Source: Pseudomonas fluorescens
GTDB lineage: Bacteria > Pseudomonadota > Gammaproteobacteria > Pseudomonadales > Pseudomonadaceae
NCBI RefSeq assembly: GCF_001902145.1
Contig: NZ_MRST01000020.1
Span: 124,001-188,000 of the forward strand
Direction of reading: 5' to 3'
DNA length: 64,000 nucleotides
The position numbers were made by a program, and so were the translations under genes. The notes below the pieces were generated by a model. That model did not search any database. It was not told the DNA's origin and worked only from the letters and a program-made list of their open reading frames with translations. The number at the start of each line of letters is the position of its first letter. Position 1 is the stretch's first letter. Shown here in pieces: positions 44,601-54,057 of this stretch.

Positions 44601-46616
44601 GGTATGGGTGCGGGTGGTGTCGTGAGTGGTGTTCTCGGCGGCAACGACCTTGATATCGCCCTTGGCATCCGCTTGCAGTTCACCTGCGGCGGACACTTGG
44701 GAGCCACTGACGGTGATGTCCTTGGCACTTTGCAGCTTGAGGTTGCTGTCCGAGCGCAGGTTGCTGGCAACCACGGTGCTGTCCTTGAGGTTCTTGCGAC
44801 TTTCGTCCTTGGAGATACCGAAGAACTTGCTGTCATTGCTGTAGCGGTTGTCGTGGGAGGTGTCCTGGACGCCGTCGATCACCAGCGAGCCTTTGTCGCT
44901 GATGACGCTGGCCTGTTTGCCGCCTCGGGCCTGGCTGCCGCTGATGCGCACGTCGTCGGCCTTGACGATCAGCTTGCCGTCGGCGTTGACCTTGCTACCA
45001 GTGTTCGACGTCTTGCCCTGGTTACCGTCGCCTTGCTTGCCGAAGAAGCTGCCACCGGTGAGGTCGCCGGAGTAGGCATTGTCGCGGCTGCTCTGGGTAC
45101 GGCTGGCGCTGGTGATTTCCACGTGCCGGGCGGCCAGTTGAATATCGCCGGGGGTTTTCAGCTCGGCGCCTTGCAATTGCAGCTTCTGTTGGCTGGTCAG
45201 CTCCAGTGTCTTTCCGGCCTTGAGGCTGCTGGTGATGCTGCGTTGTTCGCTGCTGGATTTATCCCAGTTGGCTTTCCACAGGTGCTTGCGATGGTTGCCC
45301 TGGTCGCGGGTTTCATGGGTTTCGGTGGCGGCGTTAACGTGCAGGTCGGCACCGCTGTCGACGCGCAGAGTGTTGCCCGCTTCCACATGGCTGGCTTTGA
45401 TCTCGGTGTTGGCGCCGGAAGACAGCGCCGCATCCTGTTGCGCCACAACCTTGTTGCCGTGCTGGCGCGAGTCTTTGTCGGTGGTGGTGCGGTCGTAGGT
45501 TTCGTAGGTGAACAGGAAGTTGCTGTTGTTCCACTGTTCACGCTTTTCCTGGAGCTTGCGGCTTTCCAGGCTGCTGAGGGTGAGGTTGCGGCTGGCGTCG
45601 AGTTTGACGTTGCGCCCGCTGACGTCGGTGGCGGCCAGGTTCAGGTCCTTGGCGCTGTGCAAGTTGATATCGCCCTGGCGGCTGTGCACGCCAGCGCGGG
45701 TGGCGTCGAGGCTGTTGGCATGCACCTGGCCGCTGATATCAAGGTCGCCGGCCGAACTGATCTTCACCCCGTCAGTGCCTTGCACCTGCACGCCGCCCAC
45801 GCGTACACCGGCGCCTTCGGCGGTGCTGATGATGTTGATGCGCCCGGCCTGCATGGCGCCGAACAGGCGCGCGTCGATGCGTTGGTCCTGGGTCTTGCTG
45901 GCCGGGTCCACCTGGCGTACCTGCCCGCTGGCGAAATCGACCTGGTTGCGGCCGACGGTGAGGTTCAATTGATCGCGGGCACTGAGGCGACCTTCGCTGT
46001 CGATGCGCGGCGCGATCAGGTTGATGGAGCCTTCGCGGTTGTGCAGGCCCTGGCCTTGCACTGTCAGTTGGCCGTTGGCATCGCGGGTGCTCAAGGCTTG
46101 CAGCTTGCCGTCGTTGAGTTCAGGGCGGCCCACCACCAGGTTGGCATTGGGCGTGTTGATGAAACTGCCGCCATTCACCGAAATACCGTTAGGGTTGGCC
46201 AGCACGTAATCGGCCGCCTGACCGAAAATCTCCTGGGCACCGTTGAGGGTCGAGGCATTGCGGCTGATCACTTCGTTGAGGATCACGCTCGCCGCCTGGC
46301 CCTGGAACTGCGGGTTGGCCGCCAACTGCCCGGCAAGTTGGGACTGGCCGGCCTGCAAGGCGTTGTTCAACACCAGGCCCTGGCGGTCGACGTTGTAATC
46401 CAGGAACTGGTTATGGGACAGGCCACCGGCGTTCGGCGCGACGATGTTGACGATGGGTACACCGCCCTGGTTTTGCAGTTGCGGCGTGCCGCCAGGCCCT
46501 TCGACGACGGTCAAGCCTGCGGCGAGCGCGAGCTGCGGCAGCAGGAACAGGCTGGCGATGGCCCAGCGCAGTTTGCCTTGGGGTGAAAGGTGGAAGCTGT
46601 GTGGAGTAGTCGGCAT
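41661..46616 (-). CDS. Two-partner secretion exoprotein (filamentous haemagglutinin type), no toxin tip
   Basis: The 1651-residue product has a signal peptide (cleavage near residue 33, LALAAG/LTVVEG) and a TPS secretion domain (about 34-270) with GGLSHNQFLDYNV and the NPNGI motif (near residue 140). The remainder is haemagglutinin repeats with many HET/DGxN beta strands, about residues 300-1330. It ends QALQAGIDQAIN without a pre-toxin (DUF637-like) region or toxin domain. It is therefore more likely an adhesin or biofilm protein than a CDI effector. It is 121 bp downstream of its transporter gene on the same strand. Confidence 0.85.
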   Translation of the reverse strand: MPTTPHSFHLSPQGKLRWAIASLFLLPQLALAAGLTVVEGPGGTPQLQNQGGVPIVNIVAPNAGGLSHNQFLDYNVDRQGLVLNNALQAGQSQLAGQLAANPQFQGQAASVILNEVISRNASTLNGAQEIFGQAADYVLANPNGISVNGGSFINTPNANLVVGRPELNDGKLQALSTRDANGQLTVQGQGLHNREGSINLIAPRIDSEGRLSARDQLNLTVGRNQVDFASGQVRQVDPASKTQDQRIDARLFGAMQAGRINIISTAEGAGVRVGGVQVQGTDGVKISSAGDLDISGQVHANSLDATRAGVHSRQGDINLHSAKDLNLAATDVSGRNVKLDASRNLTLSSLESRKLQEKREQWNNSNFLFTYETYDRTTTDKDSRQHGNKVVAQQDAALSSGANTEIKASHVEAGNTLRVDSGADLHVNAATETHETRDQGNHRKHLWKANWDKSSSEQRSITSSLKAGKTLELTSQQKLQLQGAELKTPGDIQLAARHVEITSASRTQSSRDNAYSGDLTGGSFFGKQGDGNQGKTSNTGSKVNADGKLIVKADDVRISGSQARGGKQASVISDKGSLVIDGVQDTSHDNRYSNDSKFFGISKDESRKNLKDSTVVASNLRSDSNLKLQSAKDITVSGSQVSAAGELQADAKGDIKVVAAENTTHDTTRTHTRGFDGYAKETEGVSRQYRAGLSYEDQQQTHQTDTTGQQASSLKGASVAVNAAGDVSITGSNLQATEGDASLSGKNVELLAAHDKRTEAVDKTATGGSFYYTGGIDRAGSGAQFSHQSSQDTAEKTTAQTSTVAATGKLTINAGNTFTSEGAQAKAGAELQVNAGQIDNQAAHSTETSTHKENGWTADVGANVEYKGITRPIEKAVEGVAQAKFHQPGLLDAFEQPNVGLDVEVGHTNKTGTTQDSTAVVSQFSGATVQVNAAGTLQDEGTQYRATDGGLNIKAGEHVATAAANTHSSSEQGVDAKAGVRVYTTTGEDLNVRGSGLGGSSDVRESSSTAVVGSYVASQGVSIETKGDARYEGSQFDGGQVGVNLKTGGELAFNQATNTQSKNSSTLRGNGSLTVGTAPGANGSNVNLGAGVQLDNKRLDTQDSQAQVATIQGSGPVQLSSGADMTLQGTQIGSTGAKTGDISLNAGGKLDLRAATDSHVSNGSNLGGGLTLGAGKTSSAESNSKTGSLSANFNIGKVAESDKSAVVGQLHSSGKVSLASGADTTDAIHLQGTQVSAASVSLDAQNGGILQESAQSTQSHGNWGVTLGAGGSVGKTTLADAGEHETPKTQRGLNARAKVDVDHLQGTTQHNSVITAGDVTLNSAGDTHLAGARIDADQVHGTVGGDLIVESRKDQVNSTQVNVDARLDVEKNQPGVVDKLAKASGPLKDKVQAKAEGAFDKHRDKLENVVDKGTGHLASAKDSVVNSVVNAKERLGEKLTRSGSYDVNPEPRGAFGTRVDKAKAYLADKTDALGTRLSGFKDKVWPKTSDSYTVSGKDTTGSKVANTAESVLFGDKSGNTNYTPTLYLDVSHGVKDSVTQASGIQGSQGVNVQVKGDTQLTGARVSAANGKVELGGSKVTATTLAGSDYRADVGLNLSKSPVNLALGAKDELTQKHDDATRKDQAFNLGPLRAGGHSESQALQAGIDQAIN

Positions 46617-46737
46617 AAATAATCTCGCTCTGTGTTGGCTGATCCACGACGCGGGTTGTTCGTTGCAACGCTGCTTGGGGTGGTCAGGTACGGCGGTGAC
46701 TCAGGCTAAAAACAGGTGTTGGCTTATCGGTGCACAC

Positions 46738-48453
46738 TCATATCAGCACGCTGAGGCGCGTCAGCCAGACCTCCGGCTCCTGGCGAAAACCTGTGGGGGT
46801 GTTGAGGTTGCGTTGGTAGTCGACGTCGAGCTGCACGTTCTTCCAGCTCAGGTTGAGCCCCGCGCTGGCGCCGCTCAGGCGTTGGCTCTGGGCACCGTGT
46901 TCGTGCTTGACCCAGCCGTTGTCCAGGCCCAGACGCGGGGTAAGCTTCACCGGCAAGTCAGTGTTGAGCGGCAGGCGCAAGGTGTTGCGCCATACCGCGC
47001 CAATGGCACCGGAACTACTGTTTTCGCGGTAGCCGCGCACGGCCGAGTCGTCGGTGATCAGCAGCTGTTCGATGGCGGGCAATGCATCCGGGCTGTACTG
47101 CACCGACAACTGGCTCTGCCACTGCCATGGCTGCGCTGCCCATCGGCCGTTGCGCCATTGGGTGAGGTTGGCGCGGTACTTTTGAAACTGCGCCTTGGGC
47201 CGGTTTTTCTGCACCTGGTCGGCATCGCGATCGGCGCCGAACCAGGTCAGGCCCTGGGCGTAATTGACGTCCAGGTTCCACACCGCGCTGTTGAGCCAGA
47301 ACAGGTTCAGGCCCGCTTCGGCGACGGTCAGCGTGGGGCTCTGGATGTCCAGGTGTACCTTTTGCAGGTAGCTGTCGACGTCTTTGTAGGCCAGTTGCAG
47401 GTTGGCGCTCAGTTGGTGGCCCTGGTCGCGCCACAACACACGGTCGCTGCGCAGGCTGACCTGATCGGTGCGGCCACTGTTGTAAAACGTGGTGCGGCTG
47501 AGCTTGAACGGCGAGCGGTATTCGGCATGGCTGGCGAACAGGCTGTAGGTCCAGTAACCGTAGGGGATCGAGTAGAACAGGCTGTGGCTGCGGCTGTAGC
47601 GCGGCCCATGGTTGAGCGTGTCGCTGAAGCTCAGGTTGAGCGAGTCGTTGATTTGCAGCGGGCTGTCCAGGCTCAAGTTGATCGCATTGCGATCACGCCC
47701 GGTGCCAGCGCTGCCGAGGTTATCCACTCCCAGGCCCAGGGCCCAGCGCGAGGCACTGCTGCGCGAGCGCAGGATGATGCGCGACGCGCCCGCCGTACTG
47801 CCTGGGGCGATGTCGGCGGTGAGGTCCACCGAGCGCAGGCGGTTGAGCTGGTCCAGGCCCTGTTCCAGGTCTCGCAGGTTCAGTGGTTTGCCGAGCATCC
47901 CGGGGAATGCCCCGCCCAATGACACCGGCAGGCTTTGGTCGGCCAGTTCGATAGCCTCCAGGTAGCCTTCTTCGACGTGAACATCCAGCGGTTGCCCGGC
48001 GGCGGGCGCACTGATCAGGTAGGGGCGGCTGGCGATATAACCGGCCTCGACATACAGCCGGGTGATCTCGGCCAGCAGGCGGTTGATCTGCGTGACGCCC
48101 ATGCAAGGCGCCACGTAGGGCTCGATATGTTTGTCCAGCTCGGCACGGCTGAACAGCGTGACCCCGGCCAGGCGCGTACCGCTCAAGGGCCAGCAGCGTT
48201 CATCCTTGGCGATGTCCGTGGGCAAGGCCGGTGTGACCGGTGGGGTACCGAAACTGCCGCGTTGCATCTGGCGCTGGCGCTGCTCCAGTTGCAATTGCTG
48301 CAGGTCGCGTTGCTGTTGTTGCTGCAAGCGCAGGGCTTCCTGGCCTGGCTGTGGTGCCTCGGCGGCAGCCACTGGCAGCGCGCACAGGCAGAGCAGGGCG
48401 ATGCCCAGGTTCCGGGTACAACACAAGTGTCCGGTTGAGAGCAGATTTGGCAC
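46738..48453 (-). CDS. Two-partner secretion transporter, ShlB/FhaC type (second locus)
   Basis: The 571-residue product starts with GTG at 48453 (AAGGA upstream). A signal peptide (residues about 1-30, ending AAAEA) precedes a Gln-rich helix (about 40-65), POTRA domains (about 80-235; CWPLSGTRLAGVTLFSRAEL, YIASRPYLISAP) and a barrel (about 240-571). The loop-6 motif is AVRGYRENSSSG. It exports the exoprotein encoded immediately downstream. Sequence divergence from the first TpsB (for example in the POTRA blocks) suggests a separate origin rather than a local duplication. Confidence 0.9.
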   Translation of the reverse strand: MPNLLSTGHLCCTRNLGIALLCLCALPVAAAEAPQPGQEALRLQQQQQRDLQQLQLEQRQRQMQRGSFGTPPVTPALPTDIAKDERCWPLSGTRLAGVTLFSRAELDKHIEPYVAPCMGVTQINRLLAEITRLYVEAGYIASRPYLISAPAAGQPLDVHVEEGYLEAIELADQSLPVSLGGAFPGMLGKPLNLRDLEQGLDQLNRLRSVDLTADIAPGSTAGASRIILRSRSSASRWALGLGVDNLGSAGTGRDRNAINLSLDSPLQINDSLNLSFSDTLNHGPRYSRSHSLFYSIPYGYWTYSLFASHAEYRSPFKLSRTTFYNSGRTDQVSLRSDRVLWRDQGHQLSANLQLAYKDVDSYLQKVHLDIQSPTLTVAEAGLNLFWLNSAVWNLDVNYAQGLTWFGADRDADQVQKNRPKAQFQKYRANLTQWRNGRWAAQPWQWQSQLSVQYSPDALPAIEQLLITDDSAVRGYRENSSSGAIGAVWRNTLRLPLNTDLPVKLTPRLGLDNGWVKHEHGAQSQRLSGASAGLNLSWKNVQLDVDYQRNLNTPTGFRQEPEVWLTRLSVLI

Positions 48454-48927
48454 TCGACATCCTTAACGTAGAAATACACACGATCCACACCGCACGAGCT
48501 AAACCTTGAACTCAGCGCAGACTTGCCCCACTTGAGTGAGTGCTGAACGGTTTGTTACATCGCCGTAGGATTTATTGCACATTCTGTAAGAAAAATCGTG
48601 TGATGCAGTGCTCAAATGCACAAATTTAGTGCGCGAAGGGGCATTTCAGCCCAAGAATCCTGACTTCTCAGGGGGCGGGAGGGGGACGGGGCGGTTTTGA
48701 TTGTTGTGTGGGCTTCACCTAATCGGCGTGCTGCGACCAGGGACTGAGCACCTTGCCCGGTTGCCAGATTAGGCTTTTGAATCCATTGGATATTCTGTAG
48801 CCTTGCGCAGCTTTAAGCTTTACCCGTGCTTGATGAACAAAAACACTTCGTCCGGCGGCGCCCGAAGGGCTCCTGAGCCGGTGGTACACTCGACTTTCGC
48901 GCTACTGCGCCTGCAGGTCTTGCGAAC
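48454..48927. other. Divergent intergenic region tpsB2 / nadA
   Basis: About 470 bp holds promoters for both genes. Near nadA, a possible -10 (TACACT at about 48881) occurs without a clear -35. The tpsB2-proximal half is A/T-rich (about 48550-48630). I see no tRNA fragment, direct repeat of the tRNA-Lys end, or coding sequence that would mark the right end of an island. Confidence 0.4.
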
Positions 48928-49986
48928 ATGACGCACATTTCCGAACGCCTACTGGTTCAAGCCCACCTCGATGCCAAGCAGCCCAAGGTACTCAGCGCTG
49001 CCGAAGAGGCGAGCCTGCGAACCGCCATCGCCGCCGAGCTCAAGGCTCAGGACGCGGTGCTGGTTGCCCACTTTTATTGCGACCCGGTCATTCAGGCCCT
49101 GGCCGAAGAAACCGGTGGCTGTGTTTCCGACTCCCTGGAGATGGCGCGCTTCGGCGCCGCTCACCCGGCCAAAACCGTACTGGTGGCTGGCGTGCGCTTC
49201 ATGGGCGAGACCGCCAAGATCCTCACGCCTGAAAAACGCATCCTGATGCCTACTCTGGAAGCCACCTGCTCCCTGGACCTGGGTTGCCCGGTGGATGAGT
49301 TTTCCGCGTTCTGCGATCAGCACCCTGAACGCACCGTGGTGGTCTATGCCAACACCTCGGCGGCGGTCAAAGCCCGGGCGGATTGGGTGGTGACTTCCAG
49401 CTGCGCGCTGGAAATCGTCGAAAGCCTGATGGACAACGGCGAGACCATTATCTGGGGCCCGGACAAACATCTGGGCACCTACATCCAGCGCCAGACCGGT
49501 GCCGACATGCTGCTGTGGGACGGTGCCTGCATCGTCCACGAAGAATTCAAATCCAAGCAGCTCGAAGACATGAAGGCGCTGTACCCGGATGCGGCAATCC
49601 TGGTGCACCCGGAGTCACCGACTTCGGTGATCGAATTGGCGGACGCGGTGGGTTCCACCAGCCAACTGATCGCTGCGGCGCAACGCTTGCCGAACAAGAC
49701 CTTTATCGTCGCCACCGACCGCGGCATCTTCTACAAGATGCAGCAGTTGTGCCCGGACAAAGTCTTTGTCGAAGCGCCTACCGCTGGTAACGGCGCAGCC
49801 TGCCGCAGTTGCGCGCACTGCCCGTGGATGGCAATGAACACACTGGAGCGTACGTTGCAGTGTTTGCGTGAGGGCAGTAATGAGATCTTCGTGGAGCCGG
49901 CGGTGATTCCGCAGGCGGTACGACCGCTCAAGCGCATGCTCGACTTTACCCAGGCAGCACGGTTGAAACTGGCCGGCAACGCCTGA
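48928..49986 (+). CDS. nadA: Quinolinate synthase NadA
   Basis: The 352-residue enzyme condenses iminoaspartate with dihydroxyacetone phosphate to make quinolinate for NAD. Cys residues of the 4Fe-4S cluster are expected in [25 protein letters not shown] and [13 protein letters not shown]. Other family blocks are [16 protein letters not shown] and [16 protein letters not shown] separate gene unit; it marks the right border of the accessory region. Confidence 0.97.
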   Translation: MTHISERLLVQAHLDAKQPKVLSAAEEASLRTAIAAELKAQDAVLVAHFYCDPVIQALAEETGGCVSDSLEMARFGAAHPAKTVLVAGVRFMGETAKILTPEKRILMPTLEATCSLDLGCPVDEFSAFCDQHPERTVVVYANTSAAVKARADWVVTSSCALEIVESLMDNGETIIWGPDKHLGTYIQRQTGADMLLWDGACIVHEEFKSKQLEDMKALYPDAAILVHPESPTSVIELADAVGSTSQLIAAAQRLPNKTFIVATDRGIFYKMQQLCPDKVFVEAPTAGNGAACRSCAHCPWMAMNTLERTLQCLREGSNEIFVEPAVIPQAVRPLKRMLDFTQAARLKLAGNA

Positions 49987-49999
49987 ACACAAATCAAAA

Positions 50000-50137
50000 T
50001 GTGGGAGCTGGCTTGCCCTCTGTAGGAGCGAGTTTGCTCGCGAAAAACGTCAACGATAACGCGTGCTTGCGGAATGAACGCGGCGCCTTTGAATTTTTCG
50101 CGAGCAAGCTCGCTCCTACAGAAGGCAAGCTCCCACA
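50000..50137. repeat. Interrupted REP pair (family B) carrying a nested REPIN
   Basis: Outer arms TGTGGGAGCTGGCTTGCC (50000-50017) and GGCAAGCTCCCACA (50124-50137) are inverse copies. The whole space between them is filled by a family A REPIN. Confidence 0.8.
50021..50120. repeat. REPIN (family A) nested inside a family B REP pair
   Basis: Arms TGTAGGAGCGAGTTTGCTCG and its near-complement AGCAAGCTCGCTCCTACA flank a central loop. It lies between the outer family B arms. Confidence 0.88.
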
Positions 50138-50159
50138 GTTGATCTGTGATGCGCTTGAG

Positions 50160-50648
50160 TTACTTCTTTTGCTTCGGGATCCGCACCAACTGCGTATCCG
50201 AATAGATGTCATGCCAGCTGCGTTTGTGTTTATCGAACAACGACCAGATAAACCCCAACCCCACGCACAGCCATGACGCAATCGACACCACAAAACGCAG
50301 CAGTGCCTGCCACAGGCTGATCCGCGACCCGTCGGCGTTTTGCACGCGCACGCCCCACACCTGCATGCCCAGGGTTTGCCCCGAATGGGTCCAGAACTTG
50401 GCGAAGAACCCGAACAGCACGAACAGCAGGATCGTGGACAGCAACGGGTCACCGTCCAGCGCGCCGGATTCGGTGAGCGTGCGCATCTTCGCTTCGCCCA
50501 CGAAGGCGATCCACACCAGCTTGTAGATAAACGCGGTGACGATCAGCAGTGCGGTACATAAAAGAAAGTCGTAGAACATCGCTGCCAGGCGGCGGCCCAG
50601 GCCAACGGCGGGGAATTCGCCCTGGGGGCTCAACAGGGGTTTGGACAT
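50160..50648 (-). CDS. RDD-family membrane protein
   Basis: The 162-residue product starts at the internal ATG at 50648 (MSKPLLSPQGEF). The RDD signature is present as GRRLAAMFYDFLL (Arg in helix 1 followed by Asp). Three membrane helices are expected at about residues 28-55, 80-103 and 120-147, with the C-terminal DKHKRSWHDIYSDTQLV typical of the family. Its function is unknown, though some RDD proteins transport ions. It converges on nadA through REP sequences. Confidence 0.85.
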   Translation of the reverse strand: MSKPLLSPQGEFPAVGLGRRLAAMFYDFLLCTALLIVTAFIYKLVWIAFVGEAKMRTLTESGALDGDPLLSTILLFVLFGFFAKFWTHSGQTLGMQVWGVRVQNADGSRISLWQALLRFVVSIASWLCVGLGFIWSLFDKHKRSWHDIYSDTQLVRIPKQKK

Positions 50649-50696
50649 GGCAGGGCTCTCTGGAGAAAGCACGCAGTTTACGCAATGGCGCCCATA

Positions 50697-50729
50697 AAAA
50701 AGCCCCTGATGTCATATCAGGGGCTTTTT
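50697..50729 (-). terminator. Terminator after the cold-shock gene
   Basis: Perfect stem AAAAAGCCCCTGAT / ATCAGGGGCTTTTT with a GTCAT loop, 14 bp after the cold-shock stop on the minus strand. Confidence 0.92.
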
Positions 50730-50742
50730 GTCGCAGGAAGGA

Positions 50743-50964
50743 TCAGCCCTCTGCTTGAACTTCGTCAGCCTGCAGGCCTTTTTGGCCTTGAACTGAAACG
50801 AAGGTGACCTTCTGGCCTTCCTTCAGGCTCTTGAAGCCATTGCCCTGAATTGCACGGAAATGCACGAACAGATCCGGGCCGCTTTCAGGAGTGATAAAAC
50901 CAAACCCTTTCTCGTCGTTGAACCACTTGACGGTACCGCTCTGACGTCCACCTTTATCCGACAT
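50743..50964 (-). CDS. Cold-shock protein, CspA family
   Basis: This single-domain cold-shock protein of 73 residues has both nucleic-acid binding motifs: [12 protein letters not shown] (RNP1) and DLFVHFRAI (RNP2). It binds single-stranded RNA as an RNA chaperone. The gene has a long 5' region (to about 51356) as cold-shock genes often do, which may control translation. It is a separate transcription unit. Specific paralogue unassigned. Confidence 0.95.
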   Translation of the reverse strand: MSDKGGRQSGTVKWFNDEKGFGFITPESGPDLFVHFRAIQGNGFKSLKEGQKVTFVSVQGQKGLQADEVQAEG

Positions 50965-51356
50965 TTTCTTCTTTCCTTTGACGCTAAAAATTAATGACAG
51001 CCCCTTTCACACGAAAGAGTACTGGGCTGGGTTGCAGGAAAGTAAGAGACGTCGAACGGGTTGTAGCAAACTACTTGAGCTACTGCCCAGGTCCAGGTTC
51101 CAAGCGACCCATGCAAACACAGTGGGCAAACTCTACGCCAACTAATATGAAAAAAACAAGCCCTTGTGCAGGCCCTGATTTTACTGGGGCTCATGACACT
51201 TTGTTGAATGTTCTGATAATGGCTTGTTCGATAGAGTTATTCACTTGTTATAGAGCATCAGCTATAAAAAGCCTATCGTGAATGCACTGTTTTATGGCGG
51301 TCGCGTTACAGTTTAGTGCACGTTAACGCAACCGCGTTACTTATAGAAACAGTTAA
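50965..51356. other. Region between cold-shock gene and gcvT (possible long 5' UTR)
   Basis: About 390 bp holds no convincing gene; a plus-strand frame at 50994-51281 lacks a ribosome-binding site and family similarity. On the minus strand it should contain the promoter and leader of the cold-shock gene, with A/T-rich -10-like sequences (TATAAC, TATAGC) around 51240-51275. The gcvT end lacks a clear terminator. I cannot place the transcription start. Confidence 0.4.
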
Positions 51357-52481
<1,125 letters not shown>

Positions 52482-52520
52482 ATTCAGCTCCTGAAAAACG
52501 TGCCGACGCGCTTGTGGGCG

Positions 52521-53897
<1,377 letters not shown>

Positions 53898-53944
53898 GGT
53901 TGTTCTCCGGTTTCTTATTATTTTCTGAAAGCCGACTCGGTCAA

Positions 53945-54033
53945 TGTGGGAGCGGGCTTGCTCGCGAAAGCGGTGGGTCAGTCAAATAATCAACATCTGA
54001 AAGACCGCATTCGCGAGCAAGCCCGCTCCCACA
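53945..54033. repeat. REPIN (family B) between gcvP and sdaA
   Basis: Arms TGTGGGAGCGGGCTTGCTCG and complement GAGCAAGCCCGCTCCCACA with a loop containing a shorter inner inverted region. It occupies the only long gap in the gcv operon. Confidence 0.9.
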
Positions 54034-54057
54034 TTTTTGACCGGGTGCATTCTCAGG

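Larger units (their letters stand above)
18658..48927. other. Accessory region between tRNA-Lys and nadA
   Basis: About 30 kb separates tRNA-Lys from nadA. Its content (two two-partner secretion loci, an autotransporter, lipoproteins, an efflux operon) is typical of variable DNA. No integrase, transposase or direct repeat of the tRNA end was found, so I treat it as a variable region, not a proven island. Confidence 0.6.

Noticed and set aside
43560..46586. A 1008-codon open frame on the plus strand opposite tpsA2
   Set aside because: It is the antisense shadow of the haemagglutinin repeats; the composition is biased (Gly/Ala/Val/His) and no family is recognisable.
18582..48927. Direct repeat of the tRNA-Lys 3' end as an island att site
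   Set aside because: I looked for TTCGAATCCCACACGACC near the right border and elsewhere and did not see a second copy; no integrase is present.
50994..51281. 95-codon plus-strand frame between the cold-shock gene and gcvT
   Set aside because: Lacks a ribosome-binding site and similarity; composition fits an untranslated region.
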